Shown: positions 16,004-24,339 of the stretch, in pieces
Numbering within the stretch: position 1 is the stretch's first letter
Layout of the letters: every line of letters starts with the position of its first letter
Source of the DNA: Caldilineaceae bacterium bin5
Lineage (GTDB): Bacteria > Chloroflexota > Anaerolineae > Caldilineales > Caldilineaceae
NCBI GenBank assembly: GCA_002238445.1
Contig: MPML01000025.1
Location: forward strand, 1 to 59,893
Direction: 5' to 3'
Length of the DNA: 59,893 nt
Made by a program: the position numbers and the translations under genes
The notes under the pieces: generated by a model
Database searches by the model: none
What the model was told of the DNA's origin: nothing
The model's input: only the letters and a program-made list of their open reading frames with translations

Positions 16004-16252
16004 GTGATGAAAGCAAAAATACCGCTGGTGCTGGAGCCTCAGCCCGAAGGGGGCTACACCGTCACCTCACCGCTACTGCCGGAGCTGATAACCGAGGGCG
16101 ACACCATGGCCGAGGCCTTGGCCAACGTGGAAGACGCCTTTGGCGCGGTTGTGGAGATATACCAGGACAGAGGCCGTCCACTGCCGTCGAGCCTCTATCT
16201 GGAAGATGCGAACGGTCCCTTATCCGTCGAGACAATCGTCTCCGTCCCGTGA
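16004..16252 (+). CDS. hicB: HicB antitoxin
   Basis: An 82-residue HicB-fold protein: IPLVLEPQPEGGYTVTSPLL, PELITEGDTMAEALANVEDA, FGAVVEIYQDRGRPLP. The partial RNase H-like fold binds HicA and often DNA. GTG 16004 or ATG 16007 may be the start; GGGAG upstream fits the first better. The stop overlaps the toxin start (GTGA). Antitoxin-first order differs from the classical hicA-hicB order but is common. Confidence 0.88.
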   Translation: MMKAKIPLVLEPQPEGGYTVTSPLLPELITEGDTMAEALANVEDAFGAVVEIYQDRGRPLPSSLYLEDANGPLSVETIVSVP

Positions 16253-16461
16253 GATACAGGGAGGCCGCCCGCAAGCTGGCGAACCTGGGGTGTTACGAGA
16301 TTCCAAGGCGAGGCGGAGGCTCTCACAGGAGATGGTTCAATCCGGGAACGCAAAAAGACGCTGTGCTGCCCGACTGGGGCAGCCGGGACCCGAAAACTGG
16401 GACCCTGCGCTCGGCAATCAGACAGTTGGATCTGGACTGGGAGGAATTCCAGAAGGCGTAA
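16249..16461 (+). CDS. hicA: HicA toxin
   Basis: A 70-residue protein, GTG start within the stop of hicB. REAARKLANLGCYEIPRRGG, GSHRRWFNPGT and DWGSRDPKTGTLRSAIRQ LDL match the double-stranded-RNA-binding-like HicA fold with the active His in GSHRRW. HicA toxins cleave mRNA. A broken integrase 3' end follows 31 bases later. Confidence 0.88.
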   Translation: MRYREAARKLANLGCYEIPRRGGGSHRRWFNPGTQKDAVLPDWGSRDPKTGTLRSAIRQLDLDWEEFQKA

Positions 16462-16492
16462 AGCCGGGAGCGCCGAAACATGGCCGGCGGAA

Positions 16493-16620
16493 TCACGCCA
16501 ACCACCTCGCGGCGCGTCCGGCCTCCTCAGACCGCGTGTAGACCTCCACCATTCTTGCCGTCTTCCAGCGCCCCTACGCCATTATCTCATGCGTCGCGCC
16601 ATCCCGATCCGCCCCAAATG
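16493..16620 (-). pseudogene. Broken 3' end of the tyrosine recombinase (copy 1)
   Basis: The minus strand encodes ATHEIMA, a stop in place of Gln, then GRWKTARMVEVYTRSEEAGR AARWLA. This is nearly identical to the C terminus of the integrase at 19173. The part upstream of THEIM has a deletion. Only the last 35-40 codons survive. Confidence 0.85.
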
Positions 16621-16744
16621 CTAAGAAAATGAAATCGCCTCTTTTCCCCTTCCACAGTCCACCGATTGGAGACCGCCATAAGTATCACTGTACTGCCTCC
16701 AAGGCAACCTTTGCGCTCGGAGGGGAAAGGAGTTCTTCTTTCCT

Positions 16745-17875
16745 CTAATTTGCCCGTAACTCTAAAAGAATATCTTCGAGGCAGCCCGCAAAAAAGTCGG
16801 TATGCGCGGCGGCGACGTCATAAGGAACTGTCCAGAGCTTGGTCCCTCCTTCGGATATGTCTTGAGTAAAACTTGCGTCGGAGAGCTGTTTTGTCCACTT
16901 TTCAAGGAGAGCGAGGACATCGCTATCAGGTGGCTGTTGGCCCCAGGCCGTTCCGAAAGTGATGTCTCTTACTCCTGCCCATCCTGGCACTGAAGTAAGG
17001 GATAACCAGGCAACCGTCAACAAACGCCCTGAACACCTCGCGCGGATGCTAACGGTTCTTTCGCCCCATGCCAAAGTGGCGCCGGCTCTGTCTGCCACAG
17101 CGAGGATCCGCCCGGCAACCATGCGCGCTTCCTCGCTGGGGAGTTCTTCAAGAAAGAATTCCCGCGTCAGCTTTCGACGCCGACGCGATCTGATTCCCTC
17201 GGTATCCGCCGCTGTTCTCCCGATGACCCGCGGCACTACTGCCTGAATTGCATCTCCGCGGAACTGCTTGACCTCCACTGCCAAAACCTCGATATGGGCC
17301 ATCTGAGTATTGAGAAACACAACCACCCTCTCCAAGGGATCAGGAATCTCGTCCGCTACGAACAGCAGCCGCAAACGTTTTGCAGCAAGATTCGTGGCCA
17401 CGGTCTCCCAGAAACCATCTACATCCGGTTCATCATCCGTACCCAGCAGCCTTGCAAGCAACTCGTCAGGGTTGGCGTTCTTTTTTCTGCTTTCGTTCTC
17501 GAAAGTCCGGCGAAGTTCATCCGCCGTCCACGTCTCCGCGGCGTGCGCAGCATACTCCAGCAACTGGCCCACAATAGTGCGCCGTAGCTCAGAACTCGAG
17601 CCCCGCTTCACCTCTACCAGCGTCGGCACAGCATCCTGGTCGATGATCAGATGGTCGAGCGACCAGCGATCACCTAAGTCCGAACTCTCAGCGATGCCCT
17701 GTTCGCGAGTGACCAGGATCCACCGTATCGGATCGTCTGGCCGCATCTGTTCCCCATCCAGCAACTCCGGATAATCGGCAATCAACGCCTGCAATTCGTC
17801 CTCGGTGGAGAACATCTCCTCTTCAAGAGGCTCTAATCCCCCGCGTTCATTCCGCGTGTAAATGCGTTCGGCCAT
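16745..17875 (-). CDS. NucS/DUF91-like PD-(D/E)XK nuclease
   Basis: A 376-residue protein, ATG 17875 after TAGGAG. The nuclease core is SLDHLIIDQDAVPTLVEVKR (about residues 73-92), with D, E and K of the D...ExK motif, followed by RTIVGQLLEYAAH (QxxxY). Family members act on damaged, mismatched or foreign DNA. The C-terminal 200 residues are not recognised. It is alone between two integrase 3' ends, both on the same strand, so it reads as the cargo of one integration event. A defence or repair role is inferred. Confidence 0.75.
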   Translation of the reverse strand: MAERIYTRNERGGLEPLEEEMFSTEDELQALIADYPELLDGEQMRPDDPIRWILVTREQGIAESSDLGDRWSLDHLIIDQDAVPTLVEVKRGSSSELRRTIVGQLLEYAAHAAETWTADELRRTFENESRKKNANPDELLARLLGTDDEPDVDGFWETVATNLAAKRLRLLFVADEIPDPLERVVVFLNTQMAHIEVLAVEVKQFRGDAIQAVVPRVIGRTAADTEGIRSRRRRKLTREFFLEELPSEEARMVAGRILAVADRAGATLAWGERTVSIRARCSGRLLTVAWLSLTSVPGWAGVRDITFGTAWGQQPPDSDVLALLEKWTKQLSDASFTQDISEGGTKLWTVPYDVAAAHTDFFAGCLEDILLELRAN

Positions 17876-17959
17876 ACCATACTCCTAGCTCTACACTCGC
17901 CCATTCTGCCGTATATTTCAACGCCTCGACACTGAGAATGCCAAAACGTGGCCGTCGGC

Positions 17960-18120
17960 CTACCCCAACCACTTCGCGGCGCGTTCGGCGTTTTCGGCGC
18001 GGGTGTAGTCGGCGACCATGCCGGCGCTTTTCCAGCGGCCCTGCGCCATTATCTCATGCGTGGGCGCGCCGGCCCGCGCCATCCCCACCCCGAATCCCCG
18101 TAAAAACCTCGCCCTACAGT
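17960..18120 (-). pseudogene. Broken 3' end of the tyrosine recombinase (copy 2)
   Basis: Encodes VGMARAGAPTHEIMAQGRWK, SAGMVADYTRAENAERAAKW and LG, homologous to the last 50 residues of the intact integrase at 19173 but truncated upstream. The catalytic Trp and Tyr are still present. Confidence 0.85.
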
Positions 18121-18280
18121 CAGCCAGCCCTGCAATATCCATCTATACATATATCAATATGCTTAGTGAATGCATGTCCATATTCGTTTTAATGCCACTC
18201 TTAACATCCCCGCCGGCCAGGAAACCTTCCACATAGCCGCATTCGATCTGTAAACAACACGATTGCAGGACTTCATTAAA

Positions 18281-18299
18281 TGTATCGTTATATGATACA
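18281..18299. promoter_or_regulatory. Inverted repeat upstream of the DUF4160 gene
   Basis: TGTATC and GATACA flank a seven-base TA-rich centre about 50 bases before the start. It is a plausible operator for the HTH antitoxin encoded downstream. Confidence 0.45.
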
Positions 18300-18349
18300 C
18301 TTCGCGCATAAGGCTGCATGAGAGGCATCAATTCGCCCGAGGATTTCGC

Positions 18350-18588
18350 ATGCCGACTGTAGCAGTAGAGGGCCAGTTCCGTTTCGTTGTCAATACGAGA
18401 GAAAACAGCTTTGAGCCTCCCCATGTACACGTCTGGGTCGGCAACGAAGACATCTGCCGTATAGAGCTGAACGGAGGCGTCTTTATGGAGAACCCCCTCC
18501 AGGTACCTTCAGGGACATCATGCGAACCTATGTCAGGTACGCCGAGGAGATCAGGAAGACGTGGGATTCCATTCATGGAGGGAACTGA
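18350..18588 (+). pseudogene. DUF4160 protein with a one-base frameshift
   Basis: Frame one gives the N-terminal half, MPTVAVEGQFRFVVNTRENS, FEPPHVHVWVGNEDICRIEL NGG, typical of DUF4160 (xFRFxxxSxExxEPPHVHV). After about 18478 the family-like C terminus is in another frame: RLYGEPPPGTFRDIMRTYVR and YAEEIRKTWDSIHGGN, ending at TGA 18586-18588. One missing base in a GG run would restore a protein of about 80 residues. That frame overlaps the next start as TGATG, which supports it as the ancestral reading. Confidence 0.7.
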
Positions 18589-19094
18589 TGATAGACGCCG
18601 TTCTCGTTAGAAACGCCAATCGGATGATGACGGTCGCCGCCCTGTTGGAGCATGGCATCGAACTGAGCTTCGCGGATGGAGCCAAGGGTCTCATACCGTA
18701 CACCGATCTTCCTGAGATCGGAGAGCGTGCGGCTCTATCCACCCTTGCGCTGCCCAATCCATACGAGCTCGTTCTCAAGACAGCCCAGGGCACGCAGATC
18801 GAGATTCCCTGGGACTTCGCCCGCCACTACTGTGACAAATTCTATCGACCGACCGTCGAGGCCATAGCCATGCGGGGAAGACGTACCCTTGGCGAGCGCA
18901 TCCGACGGCTTCGCAGTTCTGCCGGCTTAACCCAAGAGGCGCTCGCCCGCGCAGCGGACATCGGACGCGTGACACTGGTGCGGCTGGAGAAGGGTGAACA
19001 GACGCCCAGATTCAAGACCCTTGACGCAATTGCCAAAGCCCTGGGAATACGCGTCTCGGAACTGCTGGTTGAATCGGAGTTTCTTCACCAATAA
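18588..19094 (+). CDS. DUF2442 plus HTH (Xre) antitoxin-like protein
   Basis: A 168-residue protein starting MIDAVLVRNANRMMTVAALL. Residues 1-80 form a DUF2442 domain (LSFADGAKGLIPYTDL ... YELVLKTAQGTQIEIPWDFA). Residues about 103-160 form an HTH_3 domain (LGERIRRLRSSAGLTQEALA, RAADIGRVTLVRLEKGEQTP). DUF4160 and DUF2442 genes are often adjacent and are predicted to form toxin-antitoxin pairs. The HTH should autoregulate the operon. Confidence 0.8.
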   Translation: MIDAVLVRNANRMMTVAALLEHGIELSFADGAKGLIPYTDLPEIGERAALSTLALPNPYELVLKTAQGTQIEIPWDFARHYCDKFYRPTVEAIAMRGRRTLGERIRRLRSSAGLTQEALARAADIGRVTLVRLEKGEQTPRFKTLDAIAKALGIRVSELLVESEFLHQ

Positions 19095-19172
19095 CTGCCG
19101 CAAAAAGTACAACACTTCACTGGTACGACGCGGCGTATAGTCGAGAGCGCGTGCCATCGTCATTCACTATCT

Positions 19173-20147
19173 CTACGCCAACCACCTCGCGGCGCGTCCG
19201 GCCTCTTCCGAGCGCGTGTAGACCTCGACCATGCGCGCCGTCTTCCAGCGTCCCTGCGCCATTATCTCATGCGTGGGCGCGCCGGCCGCGGCCATGCGCC
19301 GGGCCATCCCCACCCGCCCCGAATGCCCGGAGAAACCCCGCCCCAGGCCCGCCACCGCGGCCGCGGCGCGGATGCGCCGCGAGATCGAAGCGGCCGAAAG
19401 ACCGAACACCGCAGCCGCCCCGTCTGCGTCCGCCGGCCGGATCGCCCCCAAGGCCTCGACCGACGCCGGCGTCAGATAGACCGTGCGCGCCTCCGCGTCC
19501 GTCTTCGAGCGGCCCACGGTCAGCCGGCCCGAGCCGTCGTCCCAGCGCACAACGTCGTCCCACGTAAGCGCAGCCGCTTCAGAGCGGCGCAGGCCCGCGT
19601 CCGACAGCACCCGGCACAGCGCGATGTCGACCAGCCCCCGGTGCCGCGCCTGCCCGGACGATTCCATCTTGCCGCCCCGGCCCACGCGCGGCGTACACGC
19701 GGTCGCGGTGACAACCGCCAGCGCCTCCGCAGTCAAGGCATACGCCTGCCGCGGCGCTGTAGCCTGCCGCGCCAGGCCGCTTATCGTATCGGTCACGACC
19801 TGGTCGTTCGCGGTCGGCTCGACACCGACGAGCGCCTGCACCTTGCGCAGCGCGGCCACCGCCATCCGCAGCGAGGAGATGCCGGCGCCGTCAGCAGCCC
19901 GTTCCTGCAGATAGGCGCGCAGCGCAAACGGCGGCGCGGCCAGCGCATGCACACCCTGCAGCGCGGCCCACCGCCCCCAGGTTCTGAGCGCGCTGCCGTA
20001 GGCGCGGCGCGTGTTGGGCGCGAGCGCTTCCAGCGCAGCCTCGAAGCGCGTCGCCTGTTCGGAGTCGTACGGCCTGACGAGCCCGAGCGCCGCGTCCTGA
20101 ATGGCGACCAGGACGCCCTCCCCCGCGCTGGCCGGCGCCTCGCTCAT
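19173..20147 (-). CDS. Tyrosine recombinase / integrase
   Basis: A 324-residue XerC/D-type recombinase. The N-terminal SAM-like core-binding domain covers about 30-115. The catalytic set is visible: Arg 187 (LSDAGLRRSE), Lys 215 (VGRSKTD), His 275 and Arg 278 (FSGHSGRVG), Trp 301 (QGRWK) and Tyr 310 (MVEVYTR). It is full length and probably active. Two broken copies of its 3' end lie downstream (16493, 17960), and a pair of 140-bp direct repeats flanks the gene upstream of it. It most likely inserts small cargo next to its own 3' end. Confidence 0.9.
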   Translation of the reverse strand: MSEAPASAGEGVLVAIQDAALGLVRPYDSEQATRFEAALEALAPNTRRAYGSALRTWGRWAALQGVHALAAPPFALRAYLQERAADGAGISSLRMAVAALRKVQALVGVEPTANDQVVTDTISGLARQATAPRQAYALTAEALAVVTATACTPRVGRGGKMESSGQARHRGLVDIALCRVLSDAGLRRSEAAALTWDDVVRWDDGSGRLTVGRSKTDAEARTVYLTPASVEALGAIRPADADGAAAVFGLSAASISRRIRAAAAVAGLGRGFSGHSGRVGMARRMAAAGAPTHEIMAQGRWKTARMVEVYTRSEEAGRAARWLA

Positions 20148-20310
20148 CGTTCTGCCCCCTGCCTGTAAATTCCCATAAAAAAGCCTATCTGCATAAACAC
20201 GCGATAATTTCGTTTAACAGACGTTTATACCACCCAGTATACACCATCAATAGACGAACGCGAAGAGGCCAAATCAGGTCAAATCGCGAGGTATCCCAGC
20301 TACCCCCGTG

Positions 20311-20450
20311 CGATTTCAGGCGCTCTACGGGCCTCCTGTGGCGTTTTTATTCGGATGAGGAGGGTATAGCGAGGCTCTTTGACTGACTACGCGAAAAAAA
20401 CCAGGCTCTTCCACGATGCCAGCCGCGGCTAGTCCGCGCAGGGCCGCCGT
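20311..20450 (+). repeat. 140-bp direct repeat, left copy
   Basis: Begins near ATTTCAGGCGCTCTACGGGC, continues with TCCTGTGGCG, GACTGACTACGCGAA and GGCTAGTCCGCGCAGG. The right copy starts at 21085 in the same orientation. The pair encloses the gene at 20638. The remainder of 20148-20637 is AT-rich promoter-like sequence without a gene. Confidence 0.8.
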
Positions 20451-20637
20451 TTCTTGACCCTCGTTCTGCCCCTCCACAGGCTGGGTGTATTACTCCATTT
20501 TGCGCCTTGGCTCATGGTCCAGTTTTTGGGGACCACTTCACCAATCCCCTCCTGTGTTACAACCCAGCACGCTGTAGCGGAAACTGGTATGATGTTTGCA
20601 CCCGGAATCGCTAGGGAGAAATTTGAGGAGGTGTGCT

Positions 20638-20925
20638 ATGCAATGCGAGTATTGCGGGGCGACTCTGCCAGATGTGGATTTCCCGACGATCTATAAGGAG
20701 CTTCGGGAAGAGAACGGGCGTTTGGTAGTCGAATATGGCGAGGCAATCATGCAGCGCCAAGAGATGGACATGGAAAACAATGAGCTTGGTAGACAGGTGA
20801 GCAAACTAAAGAGCGAAGTTAAGAACGAAAGGACGAGCAAATACACCGCTCAAGTACTAATGGTATTAGGCTGGGGGTGTGCTGCCGTACTTCTGTGCGC
20901 GAGCATAGGGGAATTTGCGTGGTGA
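20638..20925 (+). CDS. Small protein: CxxC motif, coiled coil, C-terminal membrane helix
   Basis: A 95-residue protein, ATG 20638 after GAGGAGG with a six-base spacer. MQCEYCGATLPDVDF holds one CxxC knuckle; residues about 22-68 are a coiled coil (ENNELGRQVSKLKSEVKNER); the last 25 residues are a membrane helix (VLMVLGWGCAAVLLCASIGE). Tail-anchored. It lies exactly between the 140-bp repeats, so it may be cargo. No family recognised. Confidence 0.6.
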   Translation: MQCEYCGATLPDVDFPTIYKELREENGRLVVEYGEAIMQRQEMDMENNELGRQVSKLKSEVKNERTSKYTAQVLMVLGWGCAAVLLCASIGEFAW

Positions 20926-21084
20926 TTAAGGAGAGGTTGGGATGAATTTCAGGATCGGGTGGAAAGTCCACTTGATGAACCGCATTGCCGTTTTCCCGGC
21001 CGGCTGCCGCGACAACCTGAACCGCCCTGCCGTCAACATCACAGGGCGAACGCTACGGATCACAAGGCACTGTAGTACCCTCAT

Positions 21085-21225
21085 GCAATTTCAGGCGCTC
21101 TACGGGCTTCCTGTGGCGGTTTTGTTTGGATGATGAGGGATATATTGAGGCCTTTTGACTGACTACGCGAAGAGAGCCGTTCTCCCCCATCATACCGGCT
21201 GCGGCTGGTCCGCGCAGGACCACCC
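21085..21225 (+). repeat. 140-bp direct repeat, right copy
   Basis: Shares ATTTCAGGCGCTCTACGGGC, TCCTGTGGCG, TTTGACTGACTACGCGAA and GGCTGGTCCGCGCAGGACC with the copy at 20311; identity looks about 80 percent by eye. It is followed directly by a part copy of element B. Confidence 0.8.
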
Positions 21226-21226
21226 A

Positions 21227-21297
21227 TCTACACAAAGAAAACCCGAAGCGCCTTTGCTGTTCTTCGCGACCCTTCGCACGACTTCGCGGATCGATTC
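21227..21297 (+). repeat. Element B, partial copy
   Basis: CACAAAGAAAACCCGAAGCG then TTCGCGACCCTTCGCACG and CTTCGCGGATC match the second half of element B copy 1 at 22481. The first half is absent. Confidence 0.5.
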
Positions 21298-21700
21298 ACT
21301 CTGCTGCCACGCGCACCCAAACAATCCCGTCAACGTGCTCGAAATGGCCGTCCGCCGAAACCAGATCCGCGCCGGTCTCCATCGCGTGGGCCGCTATCCA
21401 GACGTCGTTGGTCGGAATCGGCCGCCCCTTCGCCCTCAATGCTGCCGCTATCCTGGAATAACGGTCTGCGGTGACCGGGCCTACCTCTACGAAGGACGAG
21501 TAGGGGCTGTCGAGAAATGAGCGCAGGTCGGCCGCATTCCGCTCGAAATGAGTGCCTCGCCGGAAGCCGTACATCAGTTCACCGACCACCACGGCGGAGA
21601 ACAGGACCTCTTCGGCCCTCCGCACCAATCCCGCAACCTCCCCGTGTCCCCGCATGAGCAGAGAGTAGGCGTTGGAGTCCAGCAGAACCTTCATCTCCAA
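21296..21700 (-). CDS. vapC: PIN-domain toxin, VapC family
   Basis: A 134-residue PIN nuclease: first acidic residue in MKVLLDSNAYSLLMRG, second in SAVVVGELMYGFRRG, third and fourth in PTNDVWIAAHAMETGADLVS ADGHFEHV. These residues bind the metal ions for RNA cutting; VapC proteins cut tRNA or rRNA. It overlaps the antitoxin gene by ten bases. Confidence 0.9.
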   Translation of the reverse strand: MEMKVLLDSNAYSLLMRGHGEVAGLVRRAEEVLFSAVVVGELMYGFRRGTHFERNAADLRSFLDSPYSSFVEVGPVTADRYSRIAAALRAKGRPIPTNDVWIAAHAMETGADLVSADGHFEHVDGIVWVRVAAE

Positions 21701-21954
21701 GCCGCCTCGTCAATGGTCTCGAACGCCTCGAGCGCGGCCTCCATCTCATCCGCATCCGCCTGGGTCCAGCTCCCTATCAGCTGGTCAAATGAATCACCCA
21801 CAGTATCCGCCTGGCCAGCGCCTTCCGCAAGGCCGGCTCCTCTCCGCAGCAGCCTGAGCGCGGCCTGGTTCAGAGAGAGTCCCTCCCGCCTTGCCAGGCG
21901 GCGCAGGCTCGCGCGCAGTTCATCGTCAAATCCTCTGACCGTGATCTGGTTCAA
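21691..21954 (-). CDS. vapB: Ribbon-helix-helix antitoxin, VapB/FitA type
   Basis: An 87-residue protein. The TTG start giving MNQITVRGFDDELRASLRRL is preferred because AGGAGG lies eight bases upstream; the GTG three codons earlier overlaps that site. NQITVRGFDDELRASLRRLA then REGLSLNQAALRLL is a ribbon-helix-helix DNA-binding domain, and the acidic C terminus (ADADEMEAALEAFETID) should wrap the toxin. Confidence 0.88.
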   Translation of the reverse strand: MNQITVRGFDDELRASLRRLARREGLSLNQAALRLLRRGAGLAEGAGQADTVGDSFDQLIGSWTQADADEMEAALEAFETIDEAAWR

Positions 21955-22480
21955 GGGCTTCACCTCCTCTGATGTAAATATGAGTCTTTATGCATCATTC
22001 TATGCTGCACCCCCCAGCTGGTCAAACCTGACACATGCCTGCTCAATGAGGGGACGGTCCTGGCCGCATGGTCGCCCTTGGCTATCGGCGCTTGCTGAAA
22101 CGCGGGTCATCGACGCAAACCTGGAAACTGCCCCCGGCCGGGACCTGATTCAGATAGGGACTATCCCTGACCGCCCTTGGTCAACACGCTTATGGCCGTC
22201 CTCCTTGCCTCCCGCCGAATTGCCGCGGTTCGATTACACCTCTGCCTCCCGACCGTTGTTGCCGAAAGTGTAGGATTCAGTGTGTCAGACGGGACGGGCG
22301 CCGGACTGCGGTCAGGGGCGAGAAGTTTCTGACGACCGGCGCCAGCTAGGACGCGTTGACAGCCCAAGTCGATTTTCGAGCCCGGGCAAACCGCCGGCCG
22401 AGGTGGCAGACCTGCGGCCGGATTCGATTGAGGAGACAGTGAAACGCACAGTTTGCCGCGGCTTGTGCCTGTTGATAGAC
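21955..22480. other. Intergenic region without a recognisable gene
   Basis: I see only short random frames on both strands. The first 40 bases carry the vapB promoter region. The rest is GC-rich and resembles decayed coding sequence; no repeat or RNA gene was seen. Confidence 0.5.
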
Positions 22481-22690
22481 TAGGGCCCGTTGACGCCTGT
22501 CTGAACACTGTTTTTCCCTCGCAAAGTGCAACAAATACGCGAAAAGCCGCCCAGCTGCGCAAAGAAAACCCGAAACGCCTTCGCCGCGCCCCGCCGCGCC
22601 CCGCCGCGTGACGCCGCGGATCAACAAGCTGTTCTCCGTGACCCTCCGTGTCCTCCGTGGATCAAAAAGCTGTTCTTCACGCCCTTCCCA
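22481..22690 (+). repeat. Dispersed element B, copy 1
   Basis: Starts TAGGGCCCGTTGACGCCTGT, continues CTGAACAC, GCGCAAAGAAAACCCGAAAC and the run of TCCGTG(A/T)CCTCCGTG(G)-type units, and ends GGATCAAAAAGCTGTTCTTC. It is longer than the other copies because its CCGCGCCC units are multiplied. Confidence 0.75.
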
Positions 22691-22737
22691 AAATATCAAC
22701 AAAACCTGAACTGTACGCACAAGGAGAATAGCCGAAC

Positions 22738-23127
22738 ATGATGATCGACCCCGACCGGTTCGCGGATGCCCTCTATGCCACGCCTCCCCTGGAGGCTGTG
22801 GAAACGCGCATCCTCGAAATGCTGGCAGCCGCAGGGAACGAGTTCGTCCCGCTTTCAGTGTTGCACGAAGCGAGCGGCCTGCCCCACGGCCCGTTCTTCA
22901 ACGCCTGGGGCCAGCTGTGGAGAAAATTCTACGACGCCTGCGACTGCAGCCTGTGCCGGATGAAGAAGAAGGACAAGATCTACCATATCCTCGATGGCCT
23001 GCGGCTGGCGGAAAGCGATGAGTTCTCTTACCGGCTGCCCGCGCCGCTGCGTGAACTGGTCAACCAGTGGCTCGATGACGAGGGCGTTCCCGCCTCCAGC
23101 CAGGTGGCCGCCAATCGGATGCGGTGA
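22738..23127 (+). CDS. Hypothetical protein
   Basis: A 129-residue protein starting MMIDPDRFADALYATPPLEA after AAGGAG. Residues about 20-60 (ETRILEMLAAAGNEFVPLSV, LHEASGLPHGPFFNAWGQLW) could form a winged-helix-like fold; CDCSLCRMKKKDKIYHI has two close cysteines. No family recognised. It lies between element B copy 1 and element A copy 5. Confidence 0.55.
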   Translation: MMIDPDRFADALYATPPLEAVETRILEMLAAAGNEFVPLSVLHEASGLPHGPFFNAWGQLWRKFYDACDCSLCRMKKKDKIYHILDGLRLAESDEFSYRLPAPLRELVNQWLDDEGVPASSQVAANRMR

Positions 23128-23142
23128 CGCTGAGCACTGAGC

Positions 23143-23222
23143 GCCGGCCAGCCTGCTGTGCGCTTCGCGAGCGTGTACCCGGGGATGTCACGTTTTCCCT
23201 GTGGAACGGTAGGCGGCCGGGT
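23143..23222 (+). repeat. Dispersed element A, copy 5
   Basis: CCAGCCTGCTGTGCGC, GCGAGCGTGTACCCGGGGAT, TGTCACG, TTCCCTGTGGAACGG and TAGGCGGCC; it is closest to copy 1. It starts 15 bases after the stop of the preceding gene. Confidence 0.7.
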
Positions 23223-24102
23223 TCGCTCCGCCAGGGAAGCTGTTCCTCTTGTACGCAACGATTCTCGCGGCGGGCGGTTTAACTCTGGATCTGATCCGAA
23301 GGAGAGATACCTTACTGGTGGGTTGACGTTCTTGGCGCCTATGCCTCCGCCGCGACTGTAGCGGTGTTATGACAACGGTTTTCTAACCGAGCCGCCTGCA
23401 ATCGCGCAAGGGGGTGATCATAAGACTATGGTCGGAGACTGCCGGCTGGGCAGCCAGCGTCTGTAAAGCGCATGGTATAGGCTGGGGGAACGCGTAGGCT
23501 TTCGTACATCCTTCCTTTGTGCGTGTACAGGTTTCGTTGACACGTGGCGAAAGCCATCCAAAATGTGACAAGGACAGGCCCTCAGCGACCCTGCCAGGAC
23601 AGAAAAGAGGCTCTCGCCGTCCCTTCGCGGATCAAAAGCAGTTAAGCCGTTCTCCGTGTCCCTCTGTGGATCAAAAGCAGTTAGATATTCTTCGCGGATT
23701 GCCCACGCCTCGGAATCCTGTAACACCCCACGCTCGCCTGGGCCTCGGCCACGATGTCGCCCTCGGTTATCAACTCCGGAAATAACGGAGAGGTGACAGT
23801 GTGGCCCCCTTCGGGCTGAGACTCCAGTTGTAGGCAAACCGTGCCGTACCGCAAGCCTGCACGAAGTGCCGTTCTTGCTGACCTGTTGGGACAGGCCTGA
23901 TCGTATGCGCCCGGACAATCGGTGTGGTCATGGATAGCCCTTAACTACCTATCGCCTTAACTTTCCTGAAGCCGTTCATTCGTACTTCCTTTCCCAATTA
24001 GACAAGGACGTAAATGACGAGCCGTTTGCGGCTCGTGGCAATCTCCTTGCGTATCTACATTGTCTCGATAACGGGAGGCTGAATCGGGGTAGAGGGAAGC
24101 CT
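23223..24102. other. 880-bp region without a convincing gene
   Basis: Both strands hold frames up to 160 codons, but they change composition within short distances and match nothing I recognise. The only clear structure is at 23586-23700: a partial element B, with GGATCAAAAGCAGTTA occurring twice 42 bases apart. The region separates the VapBC block from the second HicBA pair. Confidence 0.5.
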
Positions 24103-24339
24103 TCACTTCGTAAAAACTTTGCGGCCAAGTCCTGAACGGTTCACGATATCATTCAGGGTGCCTACTGGGATTTCGCCGTAGTCAGGTACGACTACAACCC
24201 TTAATGTTATGATTCCGTGTTCGTCTTCTATCTCGCCTTTCCGTATGATATGGCTGCCACTTTGTCTGATCTCTTCAAACCCGTTGTCCCTTAGGATTTT
24301 CAGGACTTCTCTGGGCTTCATTGGGGTCAATCTAGGCAT
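24103..24339 (-). CDS. hicA: HicA toxin, second pair
   Basis: A 78-residue protein starting MPRLTPMKPREVLKILRDNG. FEEIRQSGSHIIRKGEI contains the active His in GSH, and VVVPDYGEIPVGTLNDIVNR SGL is the conserved end of the HicA fold. An internal loop (EDEHGIITLR) is longer than usual. It overlaps the antitoxin gene by eight bases. Confidence 0.88.
   Translation of the reverse strand: MPRLTPMKPREVLKILRDNGFEEIRQSGSHIIRKGEIEDEHGIITLRVVVVPDYGEIPVGTLNDIVNRSGLGRKVFTK

Noticed and set aside
19269..20168. 299-codon plus-strand frame opposite the integrase
   Set aside because: Arg-rich shadow of a GC-rich gene on the other strand.
20942..21133. 63-codon frame after the tail-anchored protein
   Set aside because: The second half is the 140-bp repeat, which is not coding in the other copy.
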